A stretch of DNA of 64,000 nt from DATBGS01 sp036557885 (GCA_036557885.1 DATBGS010000084.1:1-64000); one strand, 5' to 3'; shown: positions 24,041 through 32,781, counted from the stretch's first letter. Program-made: numbers and translations. Notes: generated by a model not told the origin, from the sequence alone.

Positions 24041-24084
24041 ATGAGAAATCCATAACAATTTCTTAACCAAATCATCACCGAAAC
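24041..24084 (+). promoter_or_regulatory. Four 11-bp direct repeats, Pho-box-like
   Basis: ATGAGAAATCC, ATAACAATTTC, TTAACCAAATC and ATCACCGAAAC follow one another with an exact 11-bp period. PhoB/PhoP boxes are tandem 11-bp repeats of this kind. The array lies about 150 bp upstream of a secreted phosphoesterase. The rest of 23805-24230 shows no gene. Confidence 0.45.
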
Positions 24085-24230
24085 AACCATCTGCTTGAGG
24101 CGCCTTTATGCTATGCTAGCCTTACTGAGGAGCCGTGTATTGCCTGCTTGCCAGGCCAGCACTACCCGGCTAATATTGGCCTGTGATCTCTCAGTGTTGA
24201 GCAATATATTCTGTTGTAGGAGGCCACTGC

Positions 24231-25271
24231 ATGATCAAACACTCTTCCCTCTCTCCCATGCTCACCCGGCGATTTCTTCCGGGGGCCGTTACAGTGGCGC
24301 TTGTCGCGCTGCTGGCGGTCATGCTCATGCCCCAGGCGCGGGCTGCCAGCACAGATAACCGTTCGGACCTCAAAAACTTCCAGCATGTCTTTGTCATTAT
24401 GATGGAAAACACGGGGCTGGATGCGCTGATTGGCAATCCCAACGCGCCCTGGATCAACTCCGCTGCCCAAACATACGGTCTGGCGACGAATTACTTTGGA
24501 GTCACCCATCCCAGCCAGCCCAACTACATTGCGGCGACCTCTGGCGCGCTCAATGGGGTGTTGGATGACAACGACATCACCGTTGACGTTCCTAACATCG
24601 TTGACCAACTGGAGGCGCACGGCAAAAGCTGGACCGCCTATATGCAATCGCTGTCGCTGTGCAATGGCGACCTGCTGGCGCATGCCTGCGGCAACCAGCT
24701 TTACGAGCGCAAGCACAACCCATTTATCTCCTATGCCGATGTCCAGAATAACCCGGCACGCACCGCCAATATCGTTGACTATGGCCAGCTTTCCAGCGAC
24801 CTGGCAAGTAATCATGTCTCCGATTACGTCTGGATCAGCCCGGACCAGTGCAACGATATGCACGGCAGGGCCGCCACGCCAAGCGATCCCTGCGACTTCT
24901 CCCAGGTGCAGAGCCTGATCGCAACAGGCGATGCGTTCCTGAGCAGCACCGTCAGAGCGATCATGAACTCGCGCGCCTGGACGGGCAATTCCGTGATCTT
25001 TATTACCTGGGACGAGAGCGACTTTACCGGCTCTGGTCCATTTGGCTTCGGCGATACGCGGGGCTGCTGCGACGCCAATCCAGGCGGCGGCAATGTCGTC
25101 ACCCTGGCGATCTCGCACTCCGACCACAGCCCGCGCACCTCCAACGTTGCCTACAATCATTACTCCATACTGGCAACCATTGAGGACGGCTGGAAGCTCG
25201 GCTGCCTGGCAAACACCTGCGATACCGCGAACGTGCCACCCATGAGCGATCTGGTTGGTCCCAAAGGCTAA
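24231..25271 (+). CDS. Secreted phosphoesterase (acid phosphatase / phospholipase C-like family)
   Basis: The protein has 346 residues. A signal peptide of about 38 residues ends PQARA before AS. The mature part opens HVFVIMMENTGLDAL, then THPSQPNYIAATSG; Glu, Asn and Thr here are the expected metal and nucleophile region of this phosphoesterase family. Later come DQCNDMHG and WDESDF with metal-ligand candidates. Such enzymes release phosphate from organic esters outside the cell, which fits the Pho-box-like repeats upstream. TAGGAGG precedes the ATG. A strong terminator follows. Confidence 0.82.
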   Translation: MIKHSSLSPMLTRRFLPGAVTVALVALLAVMLMPQARAASTDNRSDLKNFQHVFVIMMENTGLDALIGNPNAPWINSAAQTYGLATNYFGVTHPSQPNYIAATSGALNGVLDDNDITVDVPNIVDQLEAHGKSWTAYMQSLSLCNGDLLAHACGNQLYERKHNPFISYADVQNNPARTANIVDYGQLSSDLASNHVSDYVWISPDQCNDMHGRAATPSDPCDFSQVQSLIATGDAFLSSTVRAIMNSRAWTGNSVIFITWDESDFTGSGPFGFGDTRGCCDANPGGGNVVTLAISHSDHSPRTSNVAYNHYSILATIEDGWKLGCLANTCDTANVPPMSDLVGPKG

Positions 25272-25287
25272 GCCGATTGGCTTGAGT

Positions 25288-25326
25288 AGTGCTCCTCTGG
25301 CTGCGCAGCCAGAGGAGCACTTTTTT
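25288..25326 (+). terminator. Rho-independent terminator
   Basis: A 17-bp perfect stem, AGTGCTCCTCTGGCTGC with its complement, ends in a 6-T run. Confidence 0.85.
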
Positions 25327-25383
25327 GAGCAGGGCAGCACAGCAAAAAGGGGACGCGCCTCACGCTTGCCGACGATCAGCCTC

Positions 25384-25412
25384 TTGACATTCGTATGGTT
25401 TAGCGCTAAACT
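25384..25412 (+). promoter_or_regulatory. Promoter with overlapping operator of the MarR gene
   Basis: TTGACA, a 17-nt spacer and TAAACT. The perfect 14-bp palindrome GTTTAGCGCTAAAC (25398-25411) lies over the spacer and -10, the usual position for MarR autorepression. Confidence 0.65.
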
Positions 25413-25450
25413 ATTTTATGAGAACAACACGAACATGGAGGCGTGATGCT

Positions 25451-25864
25451 GTGCGCAAGGCATCTGTTGTTACCTGGCTACGATTAGCGCGGGTCTTCCA
25501 AAAGATAGACCACGCCTCGGCAGAGCATCTGCGCGCCTGGGGGCTGAGTGTGGCGCAGTTTGATGTACTGGCGCATGTTGGCACCACTGAAGGGCTGACC
25601 CAGCAAGAGCTGGCAGATTCGTTGCTCGTCACCAAGGGCAACATCTGTCAATTGCTTGACCGTCTGGAGCACAGCGGCCTGATTGAGCGGCGCCAGGAGA
25701 GGCGCACCAAACGGCTTTTTCTCACACAGGCCGGACAGAAGCTCTTTGACGACGTGGTTCCCGCCCAGGAACGCATGATAGCCAGCCTCTTTTCCACGCT
25801 CGCGCCAGAGGAAGAGCGGGCGCTTCTGGCGGCGCTGCGCAGACTCGACCACACGCTTCAATAA
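25451..25864 (+). CDS. MarR-family transcriptional regulator
   Basis: The protein has 137 residues from GTG 25451, which has GGAGG 9 nt upstream. An ATG at 25418 falls at the predicted transcript start and so is less likely. The winged helix is clear: LTQQELADSLLVTKGNICQL (recognition helix), LLDRLEHSGLIERRQ and RRTKRLFLTQAG (wing). A C-terminal helix provides dimerisation. It likely represses itself through the palindrome in its promoter. No divergent efflux gene is present, so its other targets are unknown. Confidence 0.85.
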   Translation: MRKASVVTWLRLARVFQKIDHASAEHLRAWGLSVAQFDVLAHVGTTEGLTQQELADSLLVTKGNICQLLDRLEHSGLIERRQERRTKRLFLTQAGQKLFDDVVPAQERMIASLFSTLAPEEERALLAALRRLDHTLQ

Positions 25865-25865
25865 A

Positions 25866-25901
25866 GCCAGGGGCGGTTGCGCGTGCGCAACCGCCCCTGG
25901 C
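25866..25901. terminator. Bidirectional terminator hairpin
   Basis: A 17-bp perfect stem, GCCAGGGGCGGTTGCGC with a 2-nt turn, is followed by GCTCTTTT. It separates the convergent MarR and anti-sigma genes. Confidence 0.75.
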
Positions 25902-25938
25902 GCTCTTTTGCGTGGTCACATTGCTCTGTCGAATTGCG

Positions 25939-27786
25939 CTACGGCACCGCCGTCCACACCAGCGCAGTTACCCCGGCGGCATCATCCACCTGATGGATGG
26001 CACTCCCATCGGGGGTGCTCACCTGGATGTTCTTTGCGCCCGCAAAAGCCACGCGCGCTCCATCGGGCGACCAGCCAAGCGCCGTTGGACTCCCCTGGCT
26101 GGTGAGCGGCGTGATCTTGCCACCAATCGCCGCGCTGAAGACCTGCCCACCGGCAACGTATAAGACCTGTGTGGCATCGGGCGACCAGGTTGGCAGAGGC
26201 GCGAGCGCCACATCATCGGCAATCTTCACCTGGCCCCGCACCGGAGTCCAGACCCAGAGATCGCCAGTGCCCGCGCTCTCGCCAGCCACCACGTAGAGGG
26301 CGCTGGAGCCATCGGGCGACCAGTGTACCGCTGTCATCTGCCCGGATGCCAGGCCATTCACCAGCGAGCCATCGGCATGCACGGAGCGCAAGCCAATGCC
26401 GTTTTGCGCCACCAGCCACGCGCCAGTCTCGCCAGCCTGCGGATTATAATCTACGGCGCTAAAGGTTGAGCCAGGAAGAGTCAGCCGCGCCAGGTGCGGC
26501 GCCTGCTGGAAGCGATACGACCACAAGCTCTTGACCGGCCCGCTGTCTGGCGCCCCGGCGCTCCAGGTGAGTATCGGGTTCTGCGTGTCGCTGGTCCAGA
26601 ACAAGCCGCGCACCACATCGCCCGCGTCACCTTGCGGCGAGGCACGATCTACCACCTTTTGCAGAGATTGGGCGGCCAGGTTCGCATCCCAGATGCTCGT
26701 CGCGCCCTGCGCGGCCAGCACATAGGCAAGCTGCGCGCCATCAGAGGACCACGCGGGCATTTCTGGCAGCGCTCCGGCGGTTGGTGCTCCACTCACCGCG
26801 CGGGCTGCTGAACTTTCCACATTCACCACCCACAAGGCTGCGCCGGTGCCAGCATGGTCAGCGACAAACGCCAACTGTCGGGCATCCGGCGACCAGGCCA
26901 GCCCCGACAGCACCGCCTGCCCTTCAGCGCTTTGCCAGAAGGCGGGCAAGCTCACGCCTGTGGGAACCAGCGTTGCCAGCGTCGTATCACGCGCATCATC
27001 GGTCTGGATGCTGTGCAGGGTGCCGGTTTTCAAGTCAATATAGGCCAGGTGATGCACCCCATCCGGGCCAGCCATCGGAGCAACCACCCACCCAGGGGCA
27101 ACCGTCACTGTGGTGGCCGTGAGGGGTTTACGCATCTGCGGCCCCTGTTCCGGTGCGCTCCAGAGGCGGCCATCATGCAAATACACCACCCGATTTCCGG
27201 CGGATAACGGGCCAACCACCGGCTCCGAGACACTAAACGTAGGGACAGCCGCCTGCGGCGGACTGGTGCCAAGCCATGTTTTTATCCCTAGCGCCGAGCC
27301 AAGCACCAGCACCAGCACCGCTGCTGCCACTGCCATTCGCAGGGCCAGCCGCTGCCAATCTATCTGTCTGGGGGCACGCCGCGCGCCAACAACAGGAGCG
27401 CCATGACCATTGCTGCTTGCTTTGGTCTGTTGCCCATCGGGACGAAGCACCACCAACTGCGGATGATGCCCGTTGGTGCTGGGCAGTTCTTCAGCCAGCG
27501 CTGAGCGTTCATCCTGGGCAGTTGGCATCTCCGCCTCATCTGCCGGATGCCCTTGCAGGCTGATCTCGCGCGTCAGTTCCAGAAATTCCGGTGAAGAAAA
27601 TATGCGCGTGTGCAGGGAGGCTGGGGGTTCCACTCTGGGCAGCAGCAAGACAAGTTGATCAACCTCAAGGTCAGCGCGACAGGATGTACAACGGTCCAGG
27701 TGCTCCTCTACCTCCGCACGGGTGGAAGAGGGGAGCTCATTGCGCGCATAGGCGCCGAGCAGTGCTCCAGCCCGATTGCAGTTCAT
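25939..27786 (-). CDS. Anti-sigma factor with zinc finger, one TM segment and an outer beta-propeller
   Basis: The protein has 615 residues. The zinc-binding anti-sigma motif is HLDRCTSC (His29, Cys33, Cys36). A transmembrane segment lies near residues 150-170 (MAVAAAVLVLVLGSALG). The outer part (about 180-615) has repeated TolB/WD-like blades: LAWSPDARQLAFV, PAWSSDGAQLAYV, VHWSPDGSSALYV, PTWSPDATQVLYV and LGWSPDGARVAFA. ATG 27786 is preferred over a TTG three codons upstream. It follows the ECF sigma factor and likely holds it inactive until a signal reaches the propeller. Confidence 0.8.
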   Translation of the reverse strand: MNCNRAGALLGAYARNELPSSTRAEVEEHLDRCTSCRADLEVDQLVLLLPRVEPPASLHTRIFSSPEFLELTREISLQGHPADEAEMPTAQDERSALAEELPSTNGHHPQLVVLRPDGQQTKASSNGHGAPVVGARRAPRQIDWQRLALRMAVAAAVLVLVLGSALGIKTWLGTSPPQAAVPTFSVSEPVVGPLSAGNRVVYLHDGRLWSAPEQGPQMRKPLTATTVTVAPGWVVAPMAGPDGVHHLAYIDLKTGTLHSIQTDDARDTTLATLVPTGVSLPAFWQSAEGQAVLSGLAWSPDARQLAFVADHAGTGAALWVVNVESSAARAVSGAPTAGALPEMPAWSSDGAQLAYVLAAQGATSIWDANLAAQSLQKVVDRASPQGDAGDVVRGLFWTSDTQNPILTWSAGAPDSGPVKSLWSYRFQQAPHLARLTLPGSTFSAVDYNPQAGETGAWLVAQNGIGLRSVHADGSLVNGLASGQMTAVHWSPDGSSALYVVAGESAGTGDLWVWTPVRGQVKIADDVALAPLPTWSPDATQVLYVAGGQVFSAAIGGKITPLTSQGSPTALGWSPDGARVAFAGAKNIQVSTPDGSAIHQVDDAAGVTALVWTAVP

Positions 27787-27815
27787 AAGCAGCAAATCCT
27801 TCCCGTCTGCGTAGA

Positions 27816-27856
27816 AAACCGCCCTCCCTTGCCTGCTACCTTCAGGTTGGAGGGCG
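27816..27856 (-). terminator. Terminator-like hairpin between sigma and anti-sigma genes
   Basis: On the minus strand CGCCCTCC pairs with GGAGGGCG and is followed by GTTTTC. A second perfect hairpin (GCTGGCAGGC/GCCTGCCAGC) lies at 27894-27915. Both precede the anti-sigma gene and may attenuate it. Confidence 0.45.
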
Positions 27857-27930
27857 TTTCCCTGGCAAGGGTGTTGTGGTTCTCGCGTGCATTGCTGGCA
27901 GGCACGCCTGCCAGCGAACAGCGACGGCCA

Positions 27931-28509
27931 TCAGGCTGGCTCAACACCAGCCCCCGGAGGAACCCGGTGGGATGCCGTCCGCGCCATTGTGCCTTGCTCC
28001 AGTGCCCGGAAGTGCTCGCGGAACGACTGCCGCGCACGAGAGAGATACATCTTGACACCGCTCTCAGCAATCTTCAACGTCTGGGCGATCTCGCCATAGG
28101 AAAACCCTTCCTGCGTATACAGCAATAAGGCGGCTCGATACTGGGGGGGCATGCGTTTCAGCGCACCTCGCACCAGTTCGGCGGTCCCAATTGTCTCCTG
28201 TGGGTCAGCGCTTTCCACATCGGCAGGCTCGTGGTCCAAATCCTGCCAGGGAAGCCAGGCAATCAGTTTCCGCCGCCGGAGCGCGTCATAGGCTGTATTT
28301 GTGGCGATGCGATAGAGCCAGGCAGAAAGCTTCAGGTTAGCATCCATCTTTGGCAAAGCTTTAAACGCCTTGAGGAAGGTATCCTGAGTTAAATCGTCTG
28401 CCTGTTCACGGTTTCCGACCAGATGATAGATATAGTTGTAAATCGGTGTCTTAAATTCTTCGTAGATACGCTCGAAGGACCATGTGGTCTCCGATTCCAC
28501 CCTGGTCAT
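27931..28509 (-). CDS. ECF-family RNA polymerase sigma factor
   Basis: The protein has 192 residues. Region 2 is seen as IYNYIYHLVGNREQADDLTQ, DTFLKAFKALP and LSAWLYRIATNTAYD (-10 recognition). Region 4 appears as LKRMPPQYRAALLLYTQEGF, SYGEIAQTLKIAESGVKMYL and SRARQSFREHF (-35 recognition). It lies directly upstream of the membrane anti-sigma factor, with about 145 bp and two hairpins between them. Its regulon cannot be inferred. The 28510-28789 stretch upstream contains no supported gene. Confidence 0.88.
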   Translation of the reverse strand: MTRVESETTWSFERIYEEFKTPIYNYIYHLVGNREQADDLTQDTFLKAFKALPKMDANLKLSAWLYRIATNTAYDALRRRKLIAWLPWQDLDHEPADVESADPQETIGTAELVRGALKRMPPQYRAALLLYTQEGFSYGEIAQTLKIAESGVKMYLSRARQSFREHFRALEQGTMARTASHRVPPGAGVEPA

Positions 28510-28789
28510 ACGACTGCGCCCCTTCAGAAGATGCTAGATAAGAGCAATACACTCCGTCCAGCTATCAGCAGGCGCGCAGGCATACTGCGGCAGTCCTTCT
28601 GATTGTGAGACGGACAACACAGAAGTGGGTAACAATAAATCCGGCGATAACATGCCAGGGACAATTCCTTGACGCAAGAAATCGTAGCATATGGTCGAGT
28701 CATCACCAAGGAAAACAGATGTTTTTAGGACTAAAGTCCCGCAACGAAGAAAAGGGCAGTTCGTCTGGGGAGAGAGAGCGATTCGACGC

Positions 28790-28818
28790 TTGTGTTTTTG
28801 CCTCCAATGTGGTATTCT
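28790..28818 (+). promoter_or_regulatory. Promoter of the SAM-riboswitch operon
   Basis: TTGTGT, a 17-nt spacer and TATTCT. The transcript would start near 28825, about 35 nt before the riboswitch. Confidence 0.6.
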
Positions 28819-28859
28819 GGCGGCGACAAGACGACAATCAAATAATCCTTGCGCAGAAT

Positions 28860-28991
28860 CACACATCAAGACGGGTGGAGGGAACGGCCCTGTGAAGCCC
28901 GGCAACCAGCGCTCACGCACAGTCTGTGTTCAGGCGGTCTGGTGCTAATTCCGGCAGCCACAAGCATCTGCTGCTGGCTGGAAGATGTGCG
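28860..28991 (+). ncRNA. SAM-I (S-box) riboswitch
   Basis: The conserved core is clear: ATCAAGACGGGTGGAGGGA, then CCCTGTGAAGCCCGGCAACC, then GGTGCTAATTCC and GAAGATGTG. The P1 stem pairs CACATC (28862-28867) with GATGTG (28984-28989). SAM binding favours the downstream terminator, so the mtn operon should be shut off when SAM is plentiful. Confidence 0.92.
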
Positions 28992-29018
28992 AGTTGGGCG
29001 CGCTGAACATACCAGCGT

Positions 29019-29049
29019 CACTTCTCGCCGATGGAGAAGTGTTTTTTTT
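29019..29049 (+). terminator. Riboswitch expression-platform terminator
   Basis: CACTTCTC-GCCGATG-GAGAAGTG is followed by 8 T. It sits between the SAM-I aptamer and mtnA. Confidence 0.9.
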
Positions 29050-29072
29050 AGGAGTGAGTAGTTCAGGAACGC

Positions 29073-30179
29073 ATGCAGACACAACCGTTTCAAGCCCTCT
29101 GGTGGGAAGCCGACAGCGCCTCGGAGCGCGGCGTTTTGCGCCTGCTGGACCAATCGCGCCTGCCAGATGAGGTGAAGGTGCTCACCTGCCACAACGAGCA
29201 CGAAGTCGCCGAGGCCATTCGCGCCCTGAAGGTGCGCGGCGCGCCTGCCATTGGTGTGGCGGCGGGCTATGGCGTGGTGCTGGGGATGCTGGGTGCTGCG
29301 CCAGAAGACCTGGAAACGGCTGAGGCCGCGCTTGCTCGCCTGGATGCAGTGGCCGATTTGCTGCGCCGCACCCGCCCAACGGCGGTCAACCTGCCCTGGG
29401 CGCTGGAGCGCATGCGCCAGGCCGGGCGCGCGGCTCTGGCCGAGGGCGTCGCACCTGCTGTGCTTTCTTCTCGCTTGCTGAGCGAGGCGCATGCCATTTT
29501 TGCGGAAGATGTTGCGGCCTGCCAGCGTATGGGAGCGTACGGGGCGGGGCTGATTCAGGACGGCGATACCGTGCTGACGCATTGTAACACAGGCGCGCTG
29601 GCAACCGCCGGGCGCGGGACAGCGCTGGCGGCTATCACTATCGCGCATGAGCAGGGCAAGCGGCTGCATGTCTTTGTGGATGAAACGCGGCCCATGCTCC
29701 AGGGCGCCCGGCTGACGGCCTGGGAGCTACAGCAGGCTGGCATCCCACTCACCTTGATTTCCGATAATATGGCCGCGCATTTCATGCGCGCCGCTGGCAT
29801 CAAGGGCGTATTTGTGGGCGCAGATCGGGTGGCGGCCAACGGAGATGTCGCCAACAAGATTGGCACCTACGGCCTGGCGATTCTGGCGCGCGAACATGGC
29901 ATTCCTTTTTATGTGGTGGCGCCCCGCTCCACGATTGATCTGTCGCTGGCCTCTGGCGAGCAGATTGTGATCGAGCAGCGCCAGCCAGAGGAAGTGACGC
30001 ATATGCGCGGCGTGCGCGTCGCCCCGCAGGGCGTGCCCGTTGGCAATCCTGCTTTTGATGTCACGCCGCATCGCTATATCAGCGCGATTGTGACCGATTG
30101 CGGCATTGCCTATCCACCGTTTGCAGCATCGCTGGCACAACTGCTCGCAGGAAACCCGGAAACGAGACATGTATTATAA
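29073..30179 (+). CDS. mtnA: Methylthioribose-1-phosphate isomerase
   Basis: The protein has 368 residues. It converts 5-methylthioribose 1-phosphate to the ribulose form in methionine salvage. Signatures are KVRGAPAIGVAAGYG, THCNTGALATAG with the catalytic Cys, DETRPMLQGARLTAWEL, VGADRVAANGDVANKIGTY and the C-terminal NPAFDVTPHRYI. It is first in the SAM-riboswitch operon. The homologous eIF2B-alpha-like proteins share the fold, but the cysteine motif supports MtnA. Confidence 0.93.
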   Translation: MQTQPFQALWWEADSASERGVLRLLDQSRLPDEVKVLTCHNEHEVAEAIRALKVRGAPAIGVAAGYGVVLGMLGAAPEDLETAEAALARLDAVADLLRRTRPTAVNLPWALERMRQAGRAALAEGVAPAVLSSRLLSEAHAIFAEDVAACQRMGAYGAGLIQDGDTVLTHCNTGALATAGRGTALAAITIAHEQGKRLHVFVDETRPMLQGARLTAWELQQAGIPLTLISDNMAAHFMRAAGIKGVFVGADRVAANGDVANKIGTYGLAILAREHGIPFYVVAPRSTIDLSLASGEQIVIEQRQPEEVTHMRGVRVAPQGVPVGNPAFDVTPHRYISAIVTDCGIAYPPFAASLAQLLAGNPETRHVL

Positions 30180-30204
30180 GCACGCTTGATCTGACGAGGC
30201 AGAG

Positions 30205-30816
30205 ATGCAACCAGAACTCCAGGACGCAATTACCCACTATGTCGAAGAGATGCTTGGCTCCGAAGGGCTGATGTATGTCAGCAAGGTCGTTGCCAACTGC
30301 AAAATGCTGGCGGTGGAGCACCCCACCGTTGACGTGGACGCGCTGGTGATGGCGGCTTATCTGCATGATATTTCCACCGGCGTCTACGGCAAGCAGGACC
30401 ATCACCGCCGCTCCGCAGAGATGGCTATCTCTTTCTTAAGCGACTGGGATGTCCACGTGGACACGCTGGCCCGCGTGCGCGCCGCCATTCTGGTACACAG
30501 CTTTGTGGCGCCGCCAGAAGAACGCGACCGCGTTCCCCTGGAAGGGCAGATTCTCTACGACGCGGATAAAATTGGGCGGCTGGGCGGGCTGGCAATTGTC
30601 ACCGCGCTAATCGAATTGGGCGCCAAATATCCAGACCGCACCTTCTCGGATGAAACGCTCTCCACCGTGCTGCATCATGTCGAAGAACGCTATGTGGAAT
30701 TGTTTCAATCGCTCTATACCACCAACGCCAAAGAACTCTGCCGCGAAAAGTTTGGGCGCACCCTGGCCTTTCTGGACGGCGTGCTGGAGCAACTGACCGG
30801 CAGTTCTGAGGTATGA
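30205..30816 (+). CDS. HD-domain protein, probable metal-dependent phosphohydrolase
   Basis: The protein has 203 residues. The HD signature is AAYLHDIS (His54-Asp55), with flanking metal-ligand candidates DHHRRS (His66-67), LVHSF (His98) and LYDADKIG (Asp119/121). HD proteins hydrolyse nucleotides or other phosphate compounds. It starts 25 bp after mtnA and lies before a PfkB kinase, so a role on a SAM-salvage nucleoside or sugar phosphate is plausible but unproven. Confidence 0.8.
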   Translation: MQPELQDAITHYVEEMLGSEGLMYVSKVVANCKMLAVEHPTVDVDALVMAAYLHDISTGVYGKQDHHRRSAEMAISFLSDWDVHVDTLARVRAAILVHSFVAPPEERDRVPLEGQILYDADKIGRLGGLAIVTALIELGAKYPDRTFSDETLSTVLHHVEERYVELFQSLYTTNAKELCREKFGRTLAFLDGVLEQLTGSSEV

Positions 30817-30855
30817 AGCATGTTTGACTACTTGATGAAAGGTAGTAGTTTATAG

Positions 30856-31794
30856 ATGTCCATTCTTGTTGTTGGCTCCGTTGGCATTGACCTGCTGGAA
30901 ACGCCCTTTGGCCGCGCAGAAGATGTGCTGGGCGGGGCGGCCTCCCATTTTTCTGCCGCTGCCTCGTTTTACGACACGGTGCAGATGATCGCCGTCGTGG
31001 GCGACGACTTCCCCCAGGAGCATCTCGACTTTTTCCAGCGCCGGGGCATTGATACCACCGGCCTCCAGGTGGTGCCGGGGCAGACCTTTCGCTGGGGCGG
31101 GCGCTATCACCTGGACATGAACACCCGCGACACGCTCTATACGGAACTGGGGGTCTTTGCCGATTTTCATCCCGTCGTTCCAGAGAGCTTTCGCAGCGCC
31201 CCCGTGCTCTTTCTGGCAAACATCCACCCCTCATTGCAAAATGAGGTGCTGGAGCACGCCAGCGGCGCGCGTCTGCGCGTGTTGGATAGCATGAACTACT
31301 GGATCAGCAGCACCCGCCCGGAACTCGATCAGGTGATCAGCAAAGTAGATGTGCTGCTGATGTCTGAGGAGGAGGCGCGGCAGTATACGGGTGTGCCAGG
31401 GTTGGTCACGGCAGCGCACAAGATATTGACGCTTGGCCCGCGCATGGTGGTGATTAAGCAGGGTTCCTATGGCGCGCTCTTGTTTGAGAAAGCGGGGGGC
31501 TTTTTTGCCGCGCCCGCCTATCCGCTGGAAGATGTGCGCGACCCAACGGGCGCGGGCGATGCCTTTGCCGGTGGCTTTATCGGCTATCTGGCGCGCACGA
31601 TGCAGACGCGCGCACTCACGCTGGCCGATTTTAAGCGCGCGCTGGTACATGGCAACATCATGGGGTCGTTTCACTGCGAAGATTTTAGCCTGCACCGGCT
31701 GCATAGCCTGACCCAGGACGAAATTGCCGCGCGTTACCACGAGTTTTTGAGCTTTACACACTTTGATCCTGATTGGGCGAATGGGAACACATGA
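30856..31794 (+). CDS. PfkB-family sugar or nucleoside kinase
   Basis: The protein has 312 residues. The N-terminal ILVVGSVGIDLLETPFG and LGGAASHFS match the PfkB first signature. The C-terminal DPTGAGDAFAGG contains the anion hole and catalytic base Asp235. In this operon, candidate substrates are methylthioribose or adenosine; removing adenosine would pull the SAH hydrolase reaction forward. The sequence alone does not decide. Its stop overlaps the next start in ATGA. Confidence 0.85.
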   Translation: MSILVVGSVGIDLLETPFGRAEDVLGGAASHFSAAASFYDTVQMIAVVGDDFPQEHLDFFQRRGIDTTGLQVVPGQTFRWGGRYHLDMNTRDTLYTELGVFADFHPVVPESFRSAPVLFLANIHPSLQNEVLEHASGARLRVLDSMNYWISSTRPELDQVISKVDVLLMSEEEARQYTGVPGLVTAAHKILTLGPRMVVIKQGSYGALLFEKAGGFFAAPAYPLEDVRDPTGAGDAFAGGFIGYLARTMQTRALTLADFKRALVHGNIMGSFHCEDFSLHRLHSLTQDEIAARYHEFLSFTHFDPDWANGNT

Positions 31795-32636
31795 CCACGA
31801 CCGTTGCCGCCTATAGCGTGCGCCAGACCAGCAACAAAAGCGAGATCGCGGACTTTCTCAACCGTGATCGCCTCTACGCCGGATATGCCCTGTGCGACCT
31901 GGATGAAGGGTATTTTGGGGCATGCCGCTGGTTTCTGGTCAGCGATACAGAGGGCGAGCCATCCGGGCTGGCGATGGAGTTTGGGCAGCTTTCGCCGGTA
32001 GTGCTCTTCTTGATGGGCGAGCCAGAGGCGGCCTGCGCGCCGCTGCACAGCGCTCTGACGCCCATCTCTATTCAGATTACCGCGCAGCGGGAACATCTGG
32101 CAGCGCTGCGCAGGCGTTACCGGCTGCATCAGATGCGCGAGATGCTGCGCATGGCAGTGCGCAAAGAGGAGTTTCGCCCGGCCAGCCAGCACGAACTTGC
32201 CGAGCGGCTGACGGAGCGCGACCTGCCAGAACTGAACCGGATTTATCGCATGGCGGCGGGCAGCGCCTTTGCGCCCTACCAGTTTCGGCAAGGAATCTTC
32301 TACGGCGTCAAGGTGCAGGGGCGACTGGTGGCGACAGCCGGAACGCATATTCTTTCGGAAGCGCAGCGCATCGTCGCAGTGGGCAATGTCTTTACCCATC
32401 CGCATTTTCGCGGGCACGGCTACGCGCAGGCCACCACAAGCGCTGTCACCGCCGAGGCACTGCGGCGCTTTGGCCCCGACCAGGCAGGCCAGCCAGAGGC
32501 GATAGCGATTCTGAACGTGCGGGCAGATAACCCATCGGCTATACAGGTCTATAGGAAGTTGGGCTACCGCGAGGCATGCCGCTTTTATGAAGCCTATGGC
32601 GGGCGGCGCTGGTTCTCGCGGCTGTGGGTGCACTAG
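31791..32636 (+). CDS. GNAT-family acetyltransferase
   Basis: The protein has 281 residues. The C-terminal half (about 140-281) is a GNAT domain, with acetyl-CoA loop FTHPHFRGHGYAQAT and the terminal NPSAIQVYRKLGYREACRFY. The N-terminal half (MTTTVAAYS to about 130) resembles a second, degenerate GNAT-like fold that precedes the domain in several families. It is coupled to the PfkB gene by a 4-bp overlap. The substrate is unknown. Confidence 0.78.
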   Translation: MTTTVAAYSVRQTSNKSEIADFLNRDRLYAGYALCDLDEGYFGACRWFLVSDTEGEPSGLAMEFGQLSPVVLFLMGEPEAACAPLHSALTPISIQITAQREHLAALRRRYRLHQMREMLRMAVRKEEFRPASQHELAERLTERDLPELNRIYRMAAGSAFAPYQFRQGIFYGVKVQGRLVATAGTHILSEAQRIVAVGNVFTHPHFRGHGYAQATTSAVTAEALRRFGPDQAGQPEAIAILNVRADNPSAIQVYRKLGYREACRFYEAYGGRRWFSRLWVH

Positions 32637-32669
32637 CGACATGAAACTTTTTCTGGCTGCATGTGCTCT

Positions 32670-32698
32670 GTCTAACAGGCTGTTAGACAAGACTTTTT
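32670..32698 (+). terminator. Rho-independent terminator of the mtnA operon
   Basis: GTCTAACA-GGC-TGTTAGAC is followed by AAGAC and a 5-T run. Confidence 0.75.
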
Positions 32699-32781
32699 CG
32701 ACGCTGTTTCGTTAGAAGTAGCGGAAAGCAGCTATTTTGGATATGGAACTGACGAAATAAAGGAACTTCAAAGGAGTTTTT

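Noticed and set aside
24162..25340. 392-residue open frame antisense to the phosphoesterase
   Set aside because: The plus strand has a signal peptide and phosphoesterase motifs; the minus frame is a mirror artefact.
30599..31234. 211-residue minus-strand frame
   Set aside because: Antisense to the HD and PfkB genes and Arg/Pro-rich in the way typical of shadow frames.
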